Below, piece by piece: positions 42,440 through 53,100 of a stretch of 64,000 bases of DNA. The notes below the pieces were generated by a model. That model searched no databases. It saw nothing but the letters and a program-made list of their open reading frames with translations, and was not told where the DNA came from. The stretch lies in contig CANMAW010000002.1 of assembly GCA_947495915.1 (NCBI GenBank), forward strand, positions 1-64,000. The letters are read 5' to 3'. The translations under genes were made by a program, and so were the position numbers. This DNA is from Maribacter algarum (ex Lu et al. 2025) (nom. illeg.). GTDB lineage: Bacteria; Bacteroidota; Bacteroidia; Flavobacteriales; Flavobacteriaceae. The stretch's first letter is position 1, and every line of letters starts with the position of its first letter.

Positions 42440-45277
42440 TTAATGCGCTTCTAGCCAATCTTGACCTTCACCAATTTCAACATCAAGAGGTACTGATAGT
42501 TTATAAGCATTTTCCATTTCTGATTTCACCATTGTTTTAAGCTTTTCCAATTCTGAATTATGAGCATCGAAAACCAATTCATCATGCACTTGAAGTAGCA
42601 TTTTACTTTTGTAACTTTCTTCCTCAAGTTTTTTATGAATATTAATCATCGCGATTTTAATGATATCTGCCGCGCTACCTTGAATAGGTGCGTTTACCGC
42701 GTTTCTTTCCGCAGCTCCTCTTACTATAGCGTTACTGCCGTTAATATCTTTTAAATACCGTCGTCTTCCTAATACCGTTTGTACATAGCCATTGTCACGA
42801 GCAAAATCTACTTGCTCACTCATGTAATTTCTAAGTTTCGGATATGTTTTGTAATAGGTTTCAATAAGTTCTTTGGCTTCTGAACGAGAAAGATCGGTTT
42901 GATTGCTGAGTCCGAAGGCTGAAACACCATAAATGATTCCAAAGTTTACTGTTTTAGCATTACTTCGTTGTTCTCTGGTAACTTCTTCTAAAGGCACGTT
43001 GAAAACCTTTGAAGCAGTTGATGAGTGAATATCTTCGCCGTTTTTGAAGGCCTCAATCATTGTTGTTTCTTCGCTTAATGCAGCTATTATACGTAATTCA
43101 ATTTGAGAATAATCTGCAGCTATCAAGGTGTAATCTTTATCTCTTGGTATGAAAGCCTTTCGTACTTGTCGACCTCTTTCAGTTCGAATAGGGATGTTTT
43201 GTAAATTAGGATTGTTGCTACTCAATCTTCCAGTAGCAGCAACGGTTTGCATGTAATCAGTATGTACTCTTCCTGTACTTTCGTCTACTTGAAGAGGTAA
43301 GGCATCAACGTAGGTGCTCTTTAGTTTTGCCAATCCGCGGTAATCAAGAACATTTTGAATTATTTCATGATCTTTTGCTAAATAAGATAATACATCTTCA
43401 GCGGTTGAGAATTGACCTGTTTTCGTTTTTTTAGGTTTATCAACAAGTTTCAATTTGTTAAATAGAATTTCTCCTAATTGCTTTGGTGACCCAATATTAA
43501 ATTCTTCACCGGCAGCTTCATAAATGTTTTTTTCTAGAGAAGTAATATCTGCATTTAAATCTTCTGAGAGTGAGTTTAGAAAAGCTTCATCTAAATTGAT
43601 GCCTTCTAACTCCATATCAGCCAAAACATGTAATAATGGAATTTCAATAGTATTGAAAAGTTCTTCAGTCTTTGCTTCTGCTAATTCTGGTCTGAAATGC
43701 TGCGCTAATTGAAAAGTGATATCAGCATCCTCAACAGCATATTCTGTTTGTTTTTCTAAAGGTACAGCACGCATTGAAAGCTGATTTTTTCCTTTTTTTC
43801 CAATCAACTCTGTAATTGATATAGGAGTATAGTTGAGGTAAGTTTCAGAAAGAACATCCATATTATGTCGCATATCAGGATTAATTAGATAGTGCGCTAA
43901 CATGGTATCAAAGAATTTTCCTTTTACTTGAATGTTGTACTTATTTAAAACTTTAATGTCGTATTTCAAGTTTTGTCCGATTTTCTCAATTGATTCAGAT
44001 TCGAAGAAAGGGCGCAGTGACTCAATAAGTTCTTGAGCTTCATTTTTATCCTCAGGAAAAGGTATATAAAAACCTTTGGTGGGTTCCCAAGAAAATGCAA
44101 TACCAACTAATTCGGCAGTGAGAGGGTTGAGTCCGGTAGTTTCTGTATCGAAGCAAACAGACGTTTGCTTCATTAAGTTTTGTATAAATAGTTTCATGGC
44201 CATACCTGGCAATATGCTTTGATAAACATGTGCTACATCAGAAATGGTTTTACGGCTATTAAAATCTTTAATGGTCCCGCCAGCTTGATTGGGGTCTCCA
44301 CCGAAAAGAGAAAATTGGCCCACACCAGCTTCTTTTGGCTTTACCGATTCACCCGGAGATTTATCTGTTGCTGTGGCTTGATTTTCTGGTTCTGTTGAGA
44401 AGATTTTAATAAATTGATCTTTTAATCTTCGAAATTCTAATTCCTCAAAAATTTCTTGAACTTTAATGGTGTTTGGTTCTGACATTTCAAAATCTTGAGC
44501 GTCAAAAATCACATCACAATCAACACAGATGGTAGCTAGTTTTTTTGAAAGAAGACCAAGTTCAGCATTAGCCTCAACTTTCTCTTTCATTTTTCCTTTC
44601 AATTGATCTGTATTTGCCAAAAGATTTTCCATAGAACCGAATTCTGCTAAGAATTTTTTGGCAGTTTTATCACCAACCCCGGGTAGGCCAGGTATGTTGT
44701 CACTGGCATCGCCCATCATGCCTAGGTAGTCAATTACCTGTTCTGGTCGTTCAACACCAAAACGTTTTTGAATTTCAGGAATACCCCATATTTCAATTCC
44801 GTTGCCCATTCTGGCAGGCCGGTACATAAATATGTTTTCAGAAACTAACTGGCCAAAATCTTTGTCTGGCGTGACCATGAATACTTTATAGTCTTCTTTT
44901 TCAGCTTGTTTTGCTAAGGTGCCAATGATATCATCTGCTTCCCAGCCTTCTAAAACCACTGATGGAATATGCATTGCTTTCAAAATATTAAGAATATAAG
45001 GTACCGCAATTTTTATGGCATCTGGTGTTTCGTCGCGATTGGCTTTATACTCAGGAAACAATTCGGTGCGTTCTGCACTTCCACCTTTGTCAAAACAAAC
45101 GGCTAAATGATCAGGTTTTTCTCTCTTTATGACATCAAAAAGCGAATTCATAAAACCCATAATGGCAGAAGTATCCATTCCTTTAGAGTTAATACGAGGG
45201 TTTTTAATAAGTGCGTAATATCCTCTAAAAATAAGAGCGTATGCATCTAATAAGAAAAGTCTTTTTTGTTCGGCCAT
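42440..45277 (-). CDS. polA: DNA polymerase I
   Basis: A 945-residue repair and Okazaki-fragment polymerase. An N-terminal 5'-3' exonuclease domain (about 1-290, LFLLDAYALIFRGYYAL, ASDNIPGLPGVGDKTA) is followed by a 3'-5' proofreading exonuclease domain that keeps its DTETTG motif (about 375-380) and by the family A polymerase domain with LIAADYSQIELRI, QRSNAKTVNFGIIYG and QVHDELVFD. Proofreading residues therefore look intact, unlike Taq-type enzymes. Confidence 0.97.
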   Translation of the reverse strand: MAEQKRLFLLDAYALIFRGYYALIKNPRINSKGMDTSAIMGFMNSLFDVIKREKPDHLAVCFDKGGSAERTELFPEYKANRDETPDAIKIAVPYILNILKAMHIPSVVLEGWEADDIIGTLAKQAEKEDYKVFMVTPDKDFGQLVSENIFMYRPARMGNGIEIWGIPEIQKRFGVERPEQVIDYLGMMGDASDNIPGLPGVGDKTAKKFLAEFGSMENLLANTDQLKGKMKEKVEANAELGLLSKKLATICVDCDVIFDAQDFEMSEPNTIKVQEIFEELEFRRLKDQFIKIFSTEPENQATATDKSPGESVKPKEAGVGQFSLFGGDPNQAGGTIKDFNSRKTISDVAHVYQSILPGMAMKLFIQNLMKQTSVCFDTETTGLNPLTAELVGIAFSWEPTKGFYIPFPEDKNEAQELIESLRPFFESESIEKIGQNLKYDIKVLNKYNIQVKGKFFDTMLAHYLINPDMRHNMDVLSETYLNYTPISITELIGKKGKNQLSMRAVPLEKQTEYAVEDADITFQLAQHFRPELAEAKTEELFNTIEIPLLHVLADMELEGINLDEAFLNSLSEDLNADITSLEKNIYEAAGEEFNIGSPKQLGEILFNKLKLVDKPKKTKTGQFSTAEDVLSYLAKDHEIIQNVLDYRGLAKLKSTYVDALPLQVDESTGRVHTDYMQTVAATGRLSSNNPNLQNIPIRTERGRQVRKAFIPRDKDYTLIAADYSQIELRIIAALSEETTMIEAFKNGEDIHSSTASKVFNVPLEEVTREQRSNAKTVNFGIIYGVSAFGLSNQTDLSRSEAKELIETYYKTYPKLRNYMSEQVDFARDNGYVQTVLGRRRYLKDINGSNAIVRGAAERNAVNAPIQGSAADIIKIAMINIHKKLEEESYKSKMLLQVHDELVFDAHNSELEKLKTMVKSEMENAYKLSVPLDVEIGEGQDWLEAH

Positions 45278-45315
45278 GACAGCTAGTTGCTTTTATAGGT
45301 GATTAAAAGTTTTTA

Positions 45316-46602
45316 TTATTTCGGTGAAAAATAGAAAGGAATGCTCCAGTTTTTTTCAATTTCCGAAGATACTTCTTTTGTGATTTTTAAAGTGTGTAAA
45401 CCTTCTGGTATTTCTGTTAAAGGTATAAAACCTGAAAGTCCGAATTGTTTTGTTTTGGGGTGATCAGTTTTTAAAAACTTTACACGTATGGGTATACCAT
45501 TAATACTAAGGCTAATGTGTGAAGCGTAACATTCAAGATTAGCCTTCCATCGTTGCTGTCTTTCCGCATTATCAGAAATTATTTTTTTCTTTTGAAGACC
45601 ACAATGGTTTCCCATTAATCTTGTTTCGTGATTGAGTATAGGAACGAACAAAGCAATTGAATTTGATGAAATAATATTTGATTGTATTTCAGGGGCTAAT
45701 AACAATTGAGCATCAGTATTATTTTCTTTATAGTAATAATCATAAACACGGCTTTTGTCTTGAGCCACATCTGTATTTACAAGATAGCCGTACTGTGAAT
45801 TAATCAATTTTGTCATACCAAAAAGCACTCCTATAATAAGCATAACGATGATCATCTTGACCAGTCCTTTTTTCTTTTTGAAATTGGAACCAAAAAGCAT
45901 GGTGATTTGTAGTACACTTTTATGAAAAGGACCGTACATAGCAATTGCACCCCAACGCGCATACAAGAAATACAAATGTTGAATTTTTTCATTAGCACGG
46001 TATTTTTTCAAATTTGCAGGTAGCGATATTAGCATTCCAAAAACGAATAGTAAAATAAGCAGCGCTGCAGGTATAAAAAGAACCCAATGAGGAACAATAT
46101 CTTTTAACAGATTAAATACTAATAAATAGATACTCGAAAAAACCGTTGCAAAAAAATAGATTAACATAAAGGCAAATGCTGCCGAAAATATTACACTACA
46201 CAGTTCGTCAATTTTTGCTATACTTTTCGAAATTTTGGGAAGAACTTTTAGTATTTTTTTAGTATAAATGGGGGAGTACGCACTGTCTTCTAATCCGTAA
46301 TCAGGAAATACGGAGTTTAAACCGACCAACCCAACCCAATAAGCGCGAAGTGCGAAGTGAATACTAAACATTGCGCCTAATATTCCGATAGCTAAAAAGC
46401 CGAATACAACAATAAAATATCCTAAGAAATACTGACTCGGATCGAGATGATCTATAAAAAAAGTTACCATCCAATTAAGAACAGCGAATGATTTTAGAAT
46501 CGTAAAAATAGCAACCGCCGAAACTAGTAATTCGGCTTCCCAGCTTTCATCTTTAAGACGTTGCAGCCAATTTTTTGATGATGTTTCATTGGTGTTTTCC
46601 AT
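45316..46602 (-). CDS. Polytopic membrane protein, function unknown
   Basis: A 428-residue protein with about six membrane segments in the first 270 residues (including VSAVAIFTILKSFAVLNW, FLGYFIVVFGFLAIGILG, IVPHWVLFIPAALLILLF) and a soluble C-terminal domain of about 150 residues containing GLQKKKIISDNAERQQR and LTEIPEGLHTLKITKE, probably periplasmic. It lies 38 bases upstream of polA in the same direction and 14 bases after the glycosylasparaginase gene. No family is recognised. Confidence 0.75.
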   Translation of the reverse strand: MENTNETSSKNWLQRLKDESWEAELLVSAVAIFTILKSFAVLNWMVTFFIDHLDPSQYFLGYFIVVFGFLAIGILGAMFSIHFALRAYWVGLVGLNSVFPDYGLEDSAYSPIYTKKILKVLPKISKSIAKIDELCSVIFSAAFAFMLIYFFATVFSSIYLLVFNLLKDIVPHWVLFIPAALLILLFVFGMLISLPANLKKYRANEKIQHLYFLYARWGAIAMYGPFHKSVLQITMLFGSNFKKKKGLVKMIIVMLIIGVLFGMTKLINSQYGYLVNTDVAQDKSRVYDYYYKENNTDAQLLLAPEIQSNIISSNSIALFVPILNHETRLMGNHCGLQKKKIISDNAERQQRWKANLECYASHISLSINGIPIRVKFLKTDHPKTKQFGLSGFIPLTEIPEGLHTLKITKEVSSEIEKNWSIPFYFSPK

Positions 46603-46616
46603 AAATATTCAAGTGA

Positions 46617-47612
46617 TTATGCTTTTAGAAAACTGTCAGCAGGGTTGTCGACATGGCCAGTTTCAGAATAGGTGCGATAGCTAAATCCGGGGTGAATGCA
46701 GTAACCGCCAGTTTCTCCATTTTTATTCACTGCAATAAAACCAATTTGAAAATCGGTGCGGCCTTTGTTTTTAGCCATTATTCTACGCACACCCTCTTCG
46801 CAAGCTTCTTGAGGGGTTTTGCCTTGTCGCATCAGTTCTACGATCAGAAAACTTCCAACAGTACGAACAACTTCTTCACCAACTCCGGTGGCTGTGGCTG
46901 CCCCTACTTCGTTATCGACAAATAGTCCTGCTCCAATAATTGGTGAGTCACCAACTCTACCAGCATATTTATACCCCATGCCGCTGGTGGTACAAGCTCC
47001 GGAGATATCTCCATTAGCGTCAATAGCTAAAATACCAATGGTGTCGTGATTTTCAATATTGATTACTGGTTTGTATTCTGAAGTTTTCTTCCATTCTTCC
47101 CACTCTTTTTTTGATTGTTCTGTGAGTAAGTTAACTTTCTTAAATCCTTTTTCATAGGCAAATTTTTCAGCTCCTAAGCCTGCAAGCATGACATGCGGTG
47201 TGTCTTCCATAACCTTTCGCGCTACGGAAACGGGGCTGGCAATATTTTGCATAGCTAATACCGCACCACAATTTCCGTCTTTATCCATAATACATGCGTC
47301 AAGGGTGACATTCCCATCGCGATCTGGTCTTCCGCCAATACCGACAGTTTGGTTATTGATGTCTGCCTCTTCTATCATAGCACCTTGTTGAACAGCGTCT
47401 AAAGAGCTTCCACCATTTTTCAAAACTTCCCATGCTTTAGCAGTTGCATTTTCAAAATTCCAGGTGCAAATTGCTATGGGTTTTTTTGAGAAGCTTTCTT
47501 CAACCTTAGTAACTGCTTTTTTGGTTTGATCATTACAAGAGGCTATTAATGGTGTTGAGAGTAAACCTGCAGCGGCAGCACTTGAATTTTTAAGAAAATT
47601 TCTTCTTTGCAT
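46617..47612 (-). CDS. N4-(beta-N-acetylglucosaminyl)-L-asparaginase (glycosylasparaginase)
   Basis: An Ntn-hydrolase that cleaves the GlcNAc-Asn bond of N-glycan stubs; it self-processes at the nucleophile T191 in ENHDTIGILA. Further hallmarks are ACTTSGMGYKYAGRVGDSP and VGAATATGVGEE. The 331-residue precursor starts with a twin-arginine signal (RRNFLKN) followed by a hydrophobic stretch and a lipobox-like LIASC (Cys 26), so it may be exported folded and lipidated. It is divergent from cutC. Confidence 0.92.
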   Translation of the reverse strand: MQRRNFLKNSSAAAAGLLSTPLIASCNDQTKKAVTKVEESFSKKPIAICTWNFENATAKAWEVLKNGGSSLDAVQQGAMIEEADINNQTVGIGGRPDRDGNVTLDACIMDKDGNCGAVLAMQNIASPVSVARKVMEDTPHVMLAGLGAEKFAYEKGFKKVNLLTEQSKKEWEEWKKTSEYKPVINIENHDTIGILAIDANGDISGACTTSGMGYKYAGRVGDSPIIGAGLFVDNEVGAATATGVGEEVVRTVGSFLIVELMRQGKTPQEACEEGVRRIMAKNKGRTDFQIGFIAVNKNGETGGYCIHPGFSYRTYSETGHVDNPADSFLKA

Positions 47613-47654
47613 AGCGAGGTGTTGATTATTTTTAAACGACTAAATATAAGTAAA

Positions 47655-48377
47655 ATGCTAGTAGAAGTATGTGCTAACTCTTTGGAATCTGCTATGAATG
47701 CAGAAAAAGCCGGAGCAGATAGAATTGAGTTGTGTTCAGAGTTAGCCGTTGGAGGGGTAACCCCATCTTATGGGTTATTGAAAGCTGTTGCAGATAAAAT
47801 TTCAATTCCGGTACGAGTATTGATAAGACCGAGAAGTGGTGATTTTGTTTATAATAATTTAGAGATTGATATCATTAAAAAAGATATTCAATGCTGTAGA
47901 GAATTAGGCTTTGAGGGAGTTGTCTTAGGTGTACTTCAAAGTGATTTTAGTATAGATCAGAATCGATTTTATGATATTCAAAATATGAGTCACAATCTTA
48001 AATTAACATTTCACCGCGCGTTTGATTTAGTAACAAATCCTTTCGATGCAATGGTGCAAATAAAAAACTTTAATGTAGATACGCTACTAACTTCAGGCCA
48101 GCAAACATCTGCTATTAAGGGTGTTGAGTTGTTGTCGAAACTTAATCAAGAATCAAGTAGTCTTGTGGTGATGCCGGGTGCAGGTATAAACCCCAGTAAT
48201 GCTCATATTTTTAAGGAAAGAGGTTTTAAGGCGATTCACCTTTCAGCAACTAAAACCCAATCAAAACTTCAAAATAAACCTAGCTTGACAATGAATTCTT
48301 CAAGGCTGTTGTCAGATGATGCTGTATTTATATCAAATAAAGAAACAATAGAAGAAGTGATAGGTATCGTTAAATAA
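47655..48377 (+). CDS. cutC: CutC-family protein (copper homeostasis type)
   Basis: From the ATG at 47655 (MLVEVCANSLESAMNAEKAG) the protein is 240 residues; the open frame reaches a TTG at 47607 inside the divergent gene region but is not family-like. It has the CutC TIM-barrel signatures GADRIELCSELAVGGVTPS, VLIRPRSGDFVYN and TSGQQTSAIKG. Despite its name the family's link to copper handling is uncertain. It is divergent from the glycosylasparaginase gene. Confidence 0.92.
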   Translation: MLVEVCANSLESAMNAEKAGADRIELCSELAVGGVTPSYGLLKAVADKISIPVRVLIRPRSGDFVYNNLEIDIIKKDIQCCRELGFEGVVLGVLQSDFSIDQNRFYDIQNMSHNLKLTFHRAFDLVTNPFDAMVQIKNFNVDTLLTSGQQTSAIKGVELLSKLNQESSSLVVMPGAGINPSNAHIFKERGFKAIHLSATKTQSKLQNKPSLTMNSSRLLSDDAVFISNKETIEEVIGIVK

Positions 48378-48411
48378 AACCAAATAAATCTATGACGGCG
48401 CATTTATAAAA

Positions 48412-48419
48412 TATATTTG
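48412..48419 (+). promoter_or_regulatory. -7 element of the metallophosphoesterase gene
   Basis: TATATTTG, an exact match to TAnnTTTG, 18 bases before the ATG at 48437. No TTG at the expected -33 distance. The short leader suggests near-leaderless translation. Confidence 0.4.
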
Positions 48420-48436
48420 TAAAAAAAAATAGTGTT

Positions 48437-49666
48437 ATGCTTCGTTGGATATTGTTTATTTTGTTTTATGCTGCAATAGGCTATTATACATTACAAGCGT
48501 TAAAAACAGCAACAAAATATCCATGGGCACAATTTGTTTTTGTTAGTATTGCTATAATAGTTGTTGGTAATTTTATGTATCAATTTACAATTGGCGAAGC
48601 ACCTGGTCGGGTATTAAGCGGTGCTAAAAGCTTATCTTTCGGTTTACTTGCGGCAGTATTAGCTTTTGAACTTACCACCATAGCTTTTTTATTTTCTGAG
48701 GATATTTTTAGATTCTTAACAGCAACATATGCTAAGTTTACAGGTAGAAATACTGCGTTTAATTTACCACAAAGAAGAAGGTTTTTAAGTTTATTGGGTC
48801 TTGGTATCGCTGCTTTACCTTTTGGAGCATTACTTTATGGTATGTATAAAGGTAAATACAATTTTAAAGTATTAAAATACACTATGGAGTTTGAAGATCT
48901 GCCTGATGCTTTTGATGGCTATCAAATCACACAGCTTTCAGATATTCACAGTGGTAGTTTTGATGATCGTGAGAAAATTAGTTACGCCATAGATTTGGTT
49001 AATCAGCAACAAAGTGATGTTTTATTGTTTACAGGAGATATGGTAAATAATAAGACGGATGAAATGTTGCCTTGGAAAGATCTTTTTGGAAGTTTGGAAG
49101 CCAAAGACGGAAAATTTTCGGTTTTAGGTAACCATGATTATGGTGATTACATCGATTGGGATACCGATGCTGCTAAAGAACAAAACCTTCATGATTTAAA
49201 AGCCTTGCAGAAAGAAATGGGTTTTGATTTGTTATTGAACGATAGCAGGTACCTGCAGAAAGGTAATGATCGCATTGCTTTAATTGGTGTAGAGAATTGG
49301 GGTAAAGGAGGATTTAAAAAAGCAGGAGATTTACAAAAGGCAAAATCTGCAATTGAAGCAAATGATTTTAAAATTTTAATGAGTCATGATCCTTCACATT
49401 GGGAAGCTGAGGTATTGCCTGATGATTACCACTATCACTTAACCTTAAGCGGTCATACTCATGGCATGCAATTCGGTATAGAAATTCCTGGATGGTTTAA
49501 ATGGAGCCCTGTGAAATGGCGTTATGAGCAATGGGCAGGAATTTATGAAGAATTAGGTCAATTTATCAATGTAAATCGAGGATTTGGATTTATCGGTTAC
49601 CCAGGTAGGTTCGGAATTTGGCCTGAAATCACCGTAATTACCTTAAAAAAGAAATCATTAACATGA
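48437..49666 (+). CDS. Membrane-anchored metallophosphoesterase
   Basis: A 409-residue protein with four N-terminal membrane helices (about 1-20, 34-52, 68-88, 113-133) and a calcineurin-like phosphoesterase domain. Metal motifs are QLSDIHSGSFD, LLFTGDMVNN, VLGNHDYGDY, MSHDP and LSGHTHGMQFG. This architecture is typical of the YaeI-type family that includes lipid-pyrophosphate hydrolases. It is preceded by cutC and followed by a thioredoxin-fold gene. Confidence 0.9.
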   Translation: MLRWILFILFYAAIGYYTLQALKTATKYPWAQFVFVSIAIIVVGNFMYQFTIGEAPGRVLSGAKSLSFGLLAAVLAFELTTIAFLFSEDIFRFLTATYAKFTGRNTAFNLPQRRRFLSLLGLGIAALPFGALLYGMYKGKYNFKVLKYTMEFEDLPDAFDGYQITQLSDIHSGSFDDREKISYAIDLVNQQQSDVLLFTGDMVNNKTDEMLPWKDLFGSLEAKDGKFSVLGNHDYGDYIDWDTDAAKEQNLHDLKALQKEMGFDLLLNDSRYLQKGNDRIALIGVENWGKGGFKKAGDLQKAKSAIEANDFKILMSHDPSHWEAEVLPDDYHYHLTLSGHTHGMQFGIEIPGWFKWSPVKWRYEQWAGIYEELGQFINVNRGFGFIGYPGRFGIWPEITVITLKKKSLT

Positions 49667-49726
49667 ATTTAACTCCTTTAGAACCTCAAAAGCCTCTAAC
49701 TTTTATAGGCATTTAACATTTTTCAT

Positions 49727-49734
49727 TACTTTTG
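49727..49734 (+). promoter_or_regulatory. -7 element of the thioredoxin-like gene
   Basis: TACTTTTG matches TAnnTTTG, 24 bases before the ATG at 49758. No clear TTG upstream. Confidence 0.35.
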
Positions 49735-49757
49735 AATCGTAACCTAATGGTATCAAT

Positions 49758-50054
49758 ATGTCAAAATTTGGTGAACTTATAGATTTAAAGGTTCCTGTGT
49801 TGTTAGATTTCTATGCAGAATGGAATGATCAATCAACTGCTATGCATCCAGTTCTTCGCGATGTCGCTGCTGCTTTGGGTGATAAAGGAAAAGTGATTAA
49901 AATAGATGTAGATAAAAACAAAGAGCTTTCTCAGGCTTTAAGAGTAAAAGGCTTACCTACTTTAATGATCTACAAAAAAGGTGAAATGGTTTGGCGCCAA
50001 AGCGGTGAACAAGATGCTAATACTCTTATTGGAATTCTCAACGAGTACGTATAA
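49758..50054 (+). CDS. Thioredoxin-fold protein without the CxxC active site
   Basis: A 98-residue thioredoxin-sized protein with strand FYAEWN, GKVIKIDVDKN and cis-proline P67 in VKGLPTLMIYKKG, so the fold is clear. The usual WCGPC is replaced by WNDQS at 22-26; no cysteine occurs anywhere in the protein. It cannot do thiol-disulfide exchange and may act in protein-protein interactions. It is transcribed in the same direction as the metallophosphoesterase, 91 bases away. Confidence 0.82.
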   Translation: MSKFGELIDLKVPVLLDFYAEWNDQSTAMHPVLRDVAAALGDKGKVIKIDVDKNKELSQALRVKGLPTLMIYKKGEMVWRQSGEQDANTLIGILNEYV

Positions 50055-50070
50055 CTTGCTTCATATTCTA

Positions 50071-50089
50071 GTTGTCAATTGCTGACAAC
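50071..50089. terminator. Hairpin between convergent genes
   Basis: Stem GTTGTCA / TGACAAC with a 5-base loop between the thioredoxin-like and DUF2723 genes. It lacks a U-tract, so it is only a possible terminator. Confidence 0.3.
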
Positions 50090-50112
50090 CTTGCCCTGTA
50101 GTTTAATCAAGA

Positions 50113-53100
50113 TTAGTCAAGACCAGTGCTGTCGACTGTGGTATTTACATTGTCAACCGTACTTGAATCAATTAGTGCACTATCGTTGACAGGTGTTGCT
50201 TGTTGTAAGTCTGGGTCAACGGGTTTTAAAGGGTCTTCTTCATTGTCAAATTGATCTCCATAAAATTTATCGAAATATTCGTTGAAACGAAGGGTTTCAG
50301 ATTCACCTTGGTCACGATCATTATTTGTTACTAATATGTCAATTATACGACGATACGCTGTCATATCATCAAGAATGTTCTCACCTTTCGCAATTTGTTC
50401 TTCAATCGGAATTTGATAATAGTAATCTAACCTCTCAATATATTTTGTTTTCAATTGTTCGAAAAGTTCGCGGGCTTTAGTGGTTTCTCCAACTTTATAG
50501 TAACCGTCAATAAACGGCTCAATTAAGGTGTAGTAACCGAATTGGTCTAACGGCATATTAGTCATAGCGATATCAATGATGTTTTTCGCTTTTTCAATTT
50601 TGCCTTCATTCACAAGTGCTTCCATAAGTCTCGCTAGATTACTTCTGTAGGTTACCCCTTGAATTCTAGTTTGTGTATCATGATAAATATCTGGGTCACT
50701 TGAATTGCCCCAATCCCATTTCATTACAACATCATACATCAAGTCAGTATCGATTCTTCCCATCTCAAAACCGTTTGGTCTTTTGGTTTTGATAGGTACT
50801 AATTTGTAAGTAAGACCATCTAATTGCAAATAATCTTTCATCCAAATAAATTCAGCATCATCATAACTTCCTCCTGAAAAATAAATAGGACGTTTCCAGT
50901 CGTTATTAGCTAAAATATCTAACATCATCATGCTCTTTTTGGTGATGACACCTGGTAAATCAATATCAATATAATCTACCATTAATGCTGAATCTTTAGC
51001 CTTAACTAGGCCACTTTCTAGGGCATTTTTCTTGTTTACAGGAATGCGTATTTTCTTTGTTGGGTAGTAGACAAAATTTAGTACATCGTCAGAATACTGT
51101 GATATGTCGCCTCCTTTTTTCTCTAACCAATATTTAAATTTCGTTTCAGGCCGATCACCATCAACCCAGTCAATGAATGCTTGAACACTCCATCTGCTCT
51201 CAGTAACTTCTTTGTTGAAAATTGAGTTTGCATCTTGATGATATAGTACATCTCTATTTCCTGTTCTATATTTATTGTGACCAATTTGTGACGGTATCGG
51301 ATCACTTTCATACGCCTTGCGTTTCATTTGATCTACATACCAATCTGTTTCAAAAAGGCTTGTGCAAATAATTCGAACGTCAGTTCGATACCCTTCAATT
51401 TCTTGAGCATACCAAAGTGGAAATGTGTCGTTATCGCCGATAGTGAAAAGCATAGCGCCAGCATCTTCTTGACAAGAATCTAGATATGCTTTTGCCGTAG
51501 ATTGTGCTGTAAATCGATTCGAGCGATCGTGGTCATCCCAATTTTGATAAGCCATTAGTGTTGGTACCGCAAGCAAGCAAATAGCCGTTATTGCAGGTGC
51601 AATAATTTTAGGAGTAATGAACTTTCTAAGTTCATCAAAAATACCATAAACACCGATGCCAATCCATAATGCAAATATGTAAAAAGAACCTACCAATGAA
51701 TAATCTCGTTCACGCGGTTGAAATATGTAAGGGTTGGTATAAAATTGAATGGCTAAACCAGTAAATAAGAAGAACACCAATAAGACCCAAAACTGTTTTG
51801 GGTTTTTAGAGATTTGAAATACTAAGCCAATAATCCCTAAAAATAGAGGTAGAAAATAGTATTTATTTCGTCCTTTATTATTTTCAATATCACTAGGTAA
51901 ATTGTCTTGACTGCCTAGGGCTGGCCTCATGCTATCAATGAAATCAATACCACTAATCCAGTTTCCATTATCATTATAGCGGCCTTGAACATCATTTTGC
52001 TTTCCGGCATAATTCCACATAAAATAACGCCAATACATATAGCTGAATTGAAATTCAAACATGTACTGAACATTTTGCCATATTGATGGTGGTTGTACTT
52101 CTAAATATTCTTCAAACCGTCTTATGAAACCAATATATTGTTCGGTGTCGATGTCACCATTCTGGTAATCAGTTTCAAGCCTTTGAATTGCTTCAGCTAA
52201 GTCTTTGTTTGATCGTTTCATTTTAATCTCTAGCGGACCAAAATATTTCATGTAGTTTTCGGCATGCTGGGTACTCCACATTCGGGGTAGAAGACCTACA
52301 TGGTCTTGATTATCGCCAGGTACAGACTTCTCCCAATGATTAACAATAACATAAGTGCCTGTTTTTTCGTCACGTTCATATTTTGGGGCGCCATCTTTAT
52401 TCTCTCCACCATCAGCAAAGCTTGAAGAATAATAAGCGCCATATATTGGACTATCTACGCCAGGGTACTGTTCTCTGTTGTAGTAGGCTAAAAGGGATCG
52501 CGCATCAGAAGGGTCATTTTCATTAATTACGACATTTGCGTTTGCACGAATGGGAAGCATGATCCATGAAGAAAATCCTAAAAACAAAAACATTAAACAT
52601 AATACAATGGTGTTTGCCGTTTTGTATTCATTTTTTCTGGTGTAGTTTAAACCAAAATAAAATGCTGCAATAAACAAAAGGCCGATTATAATTGAACCAG
52701 AATTAAATGGTAGGCCGATATTGTTTATAAAGAATACTTCTCCCCATCCGAAGAGTTTTAATATGTATGTTAACGAGAATTTATATACTAACATTAAAAT
52801 AGCAATCACCACTACATTGGCAATTAAAAAGTTCTTAACCGTAGTTGTTTTGTATTTTTTGAAATAGTATAATAAACCTATAGATGGAATGGCTAAGAAG
52901 CCCATAAATTGAATACCGAAGGTTAATCCAACAATAAATGAAATAAGTACTAACCATTTATTTCCTCGTGGATTATCTAAATCGTCTGTCCATTTTAATC
53001 CTAGGTATAGCAACATTGCCATAATCAAGCTCGCCATAGCATAAACCTCGGTTTCAACAGCATTAAACCAAAAACTATCGGAAAAGGTAAAGGCTAAACT

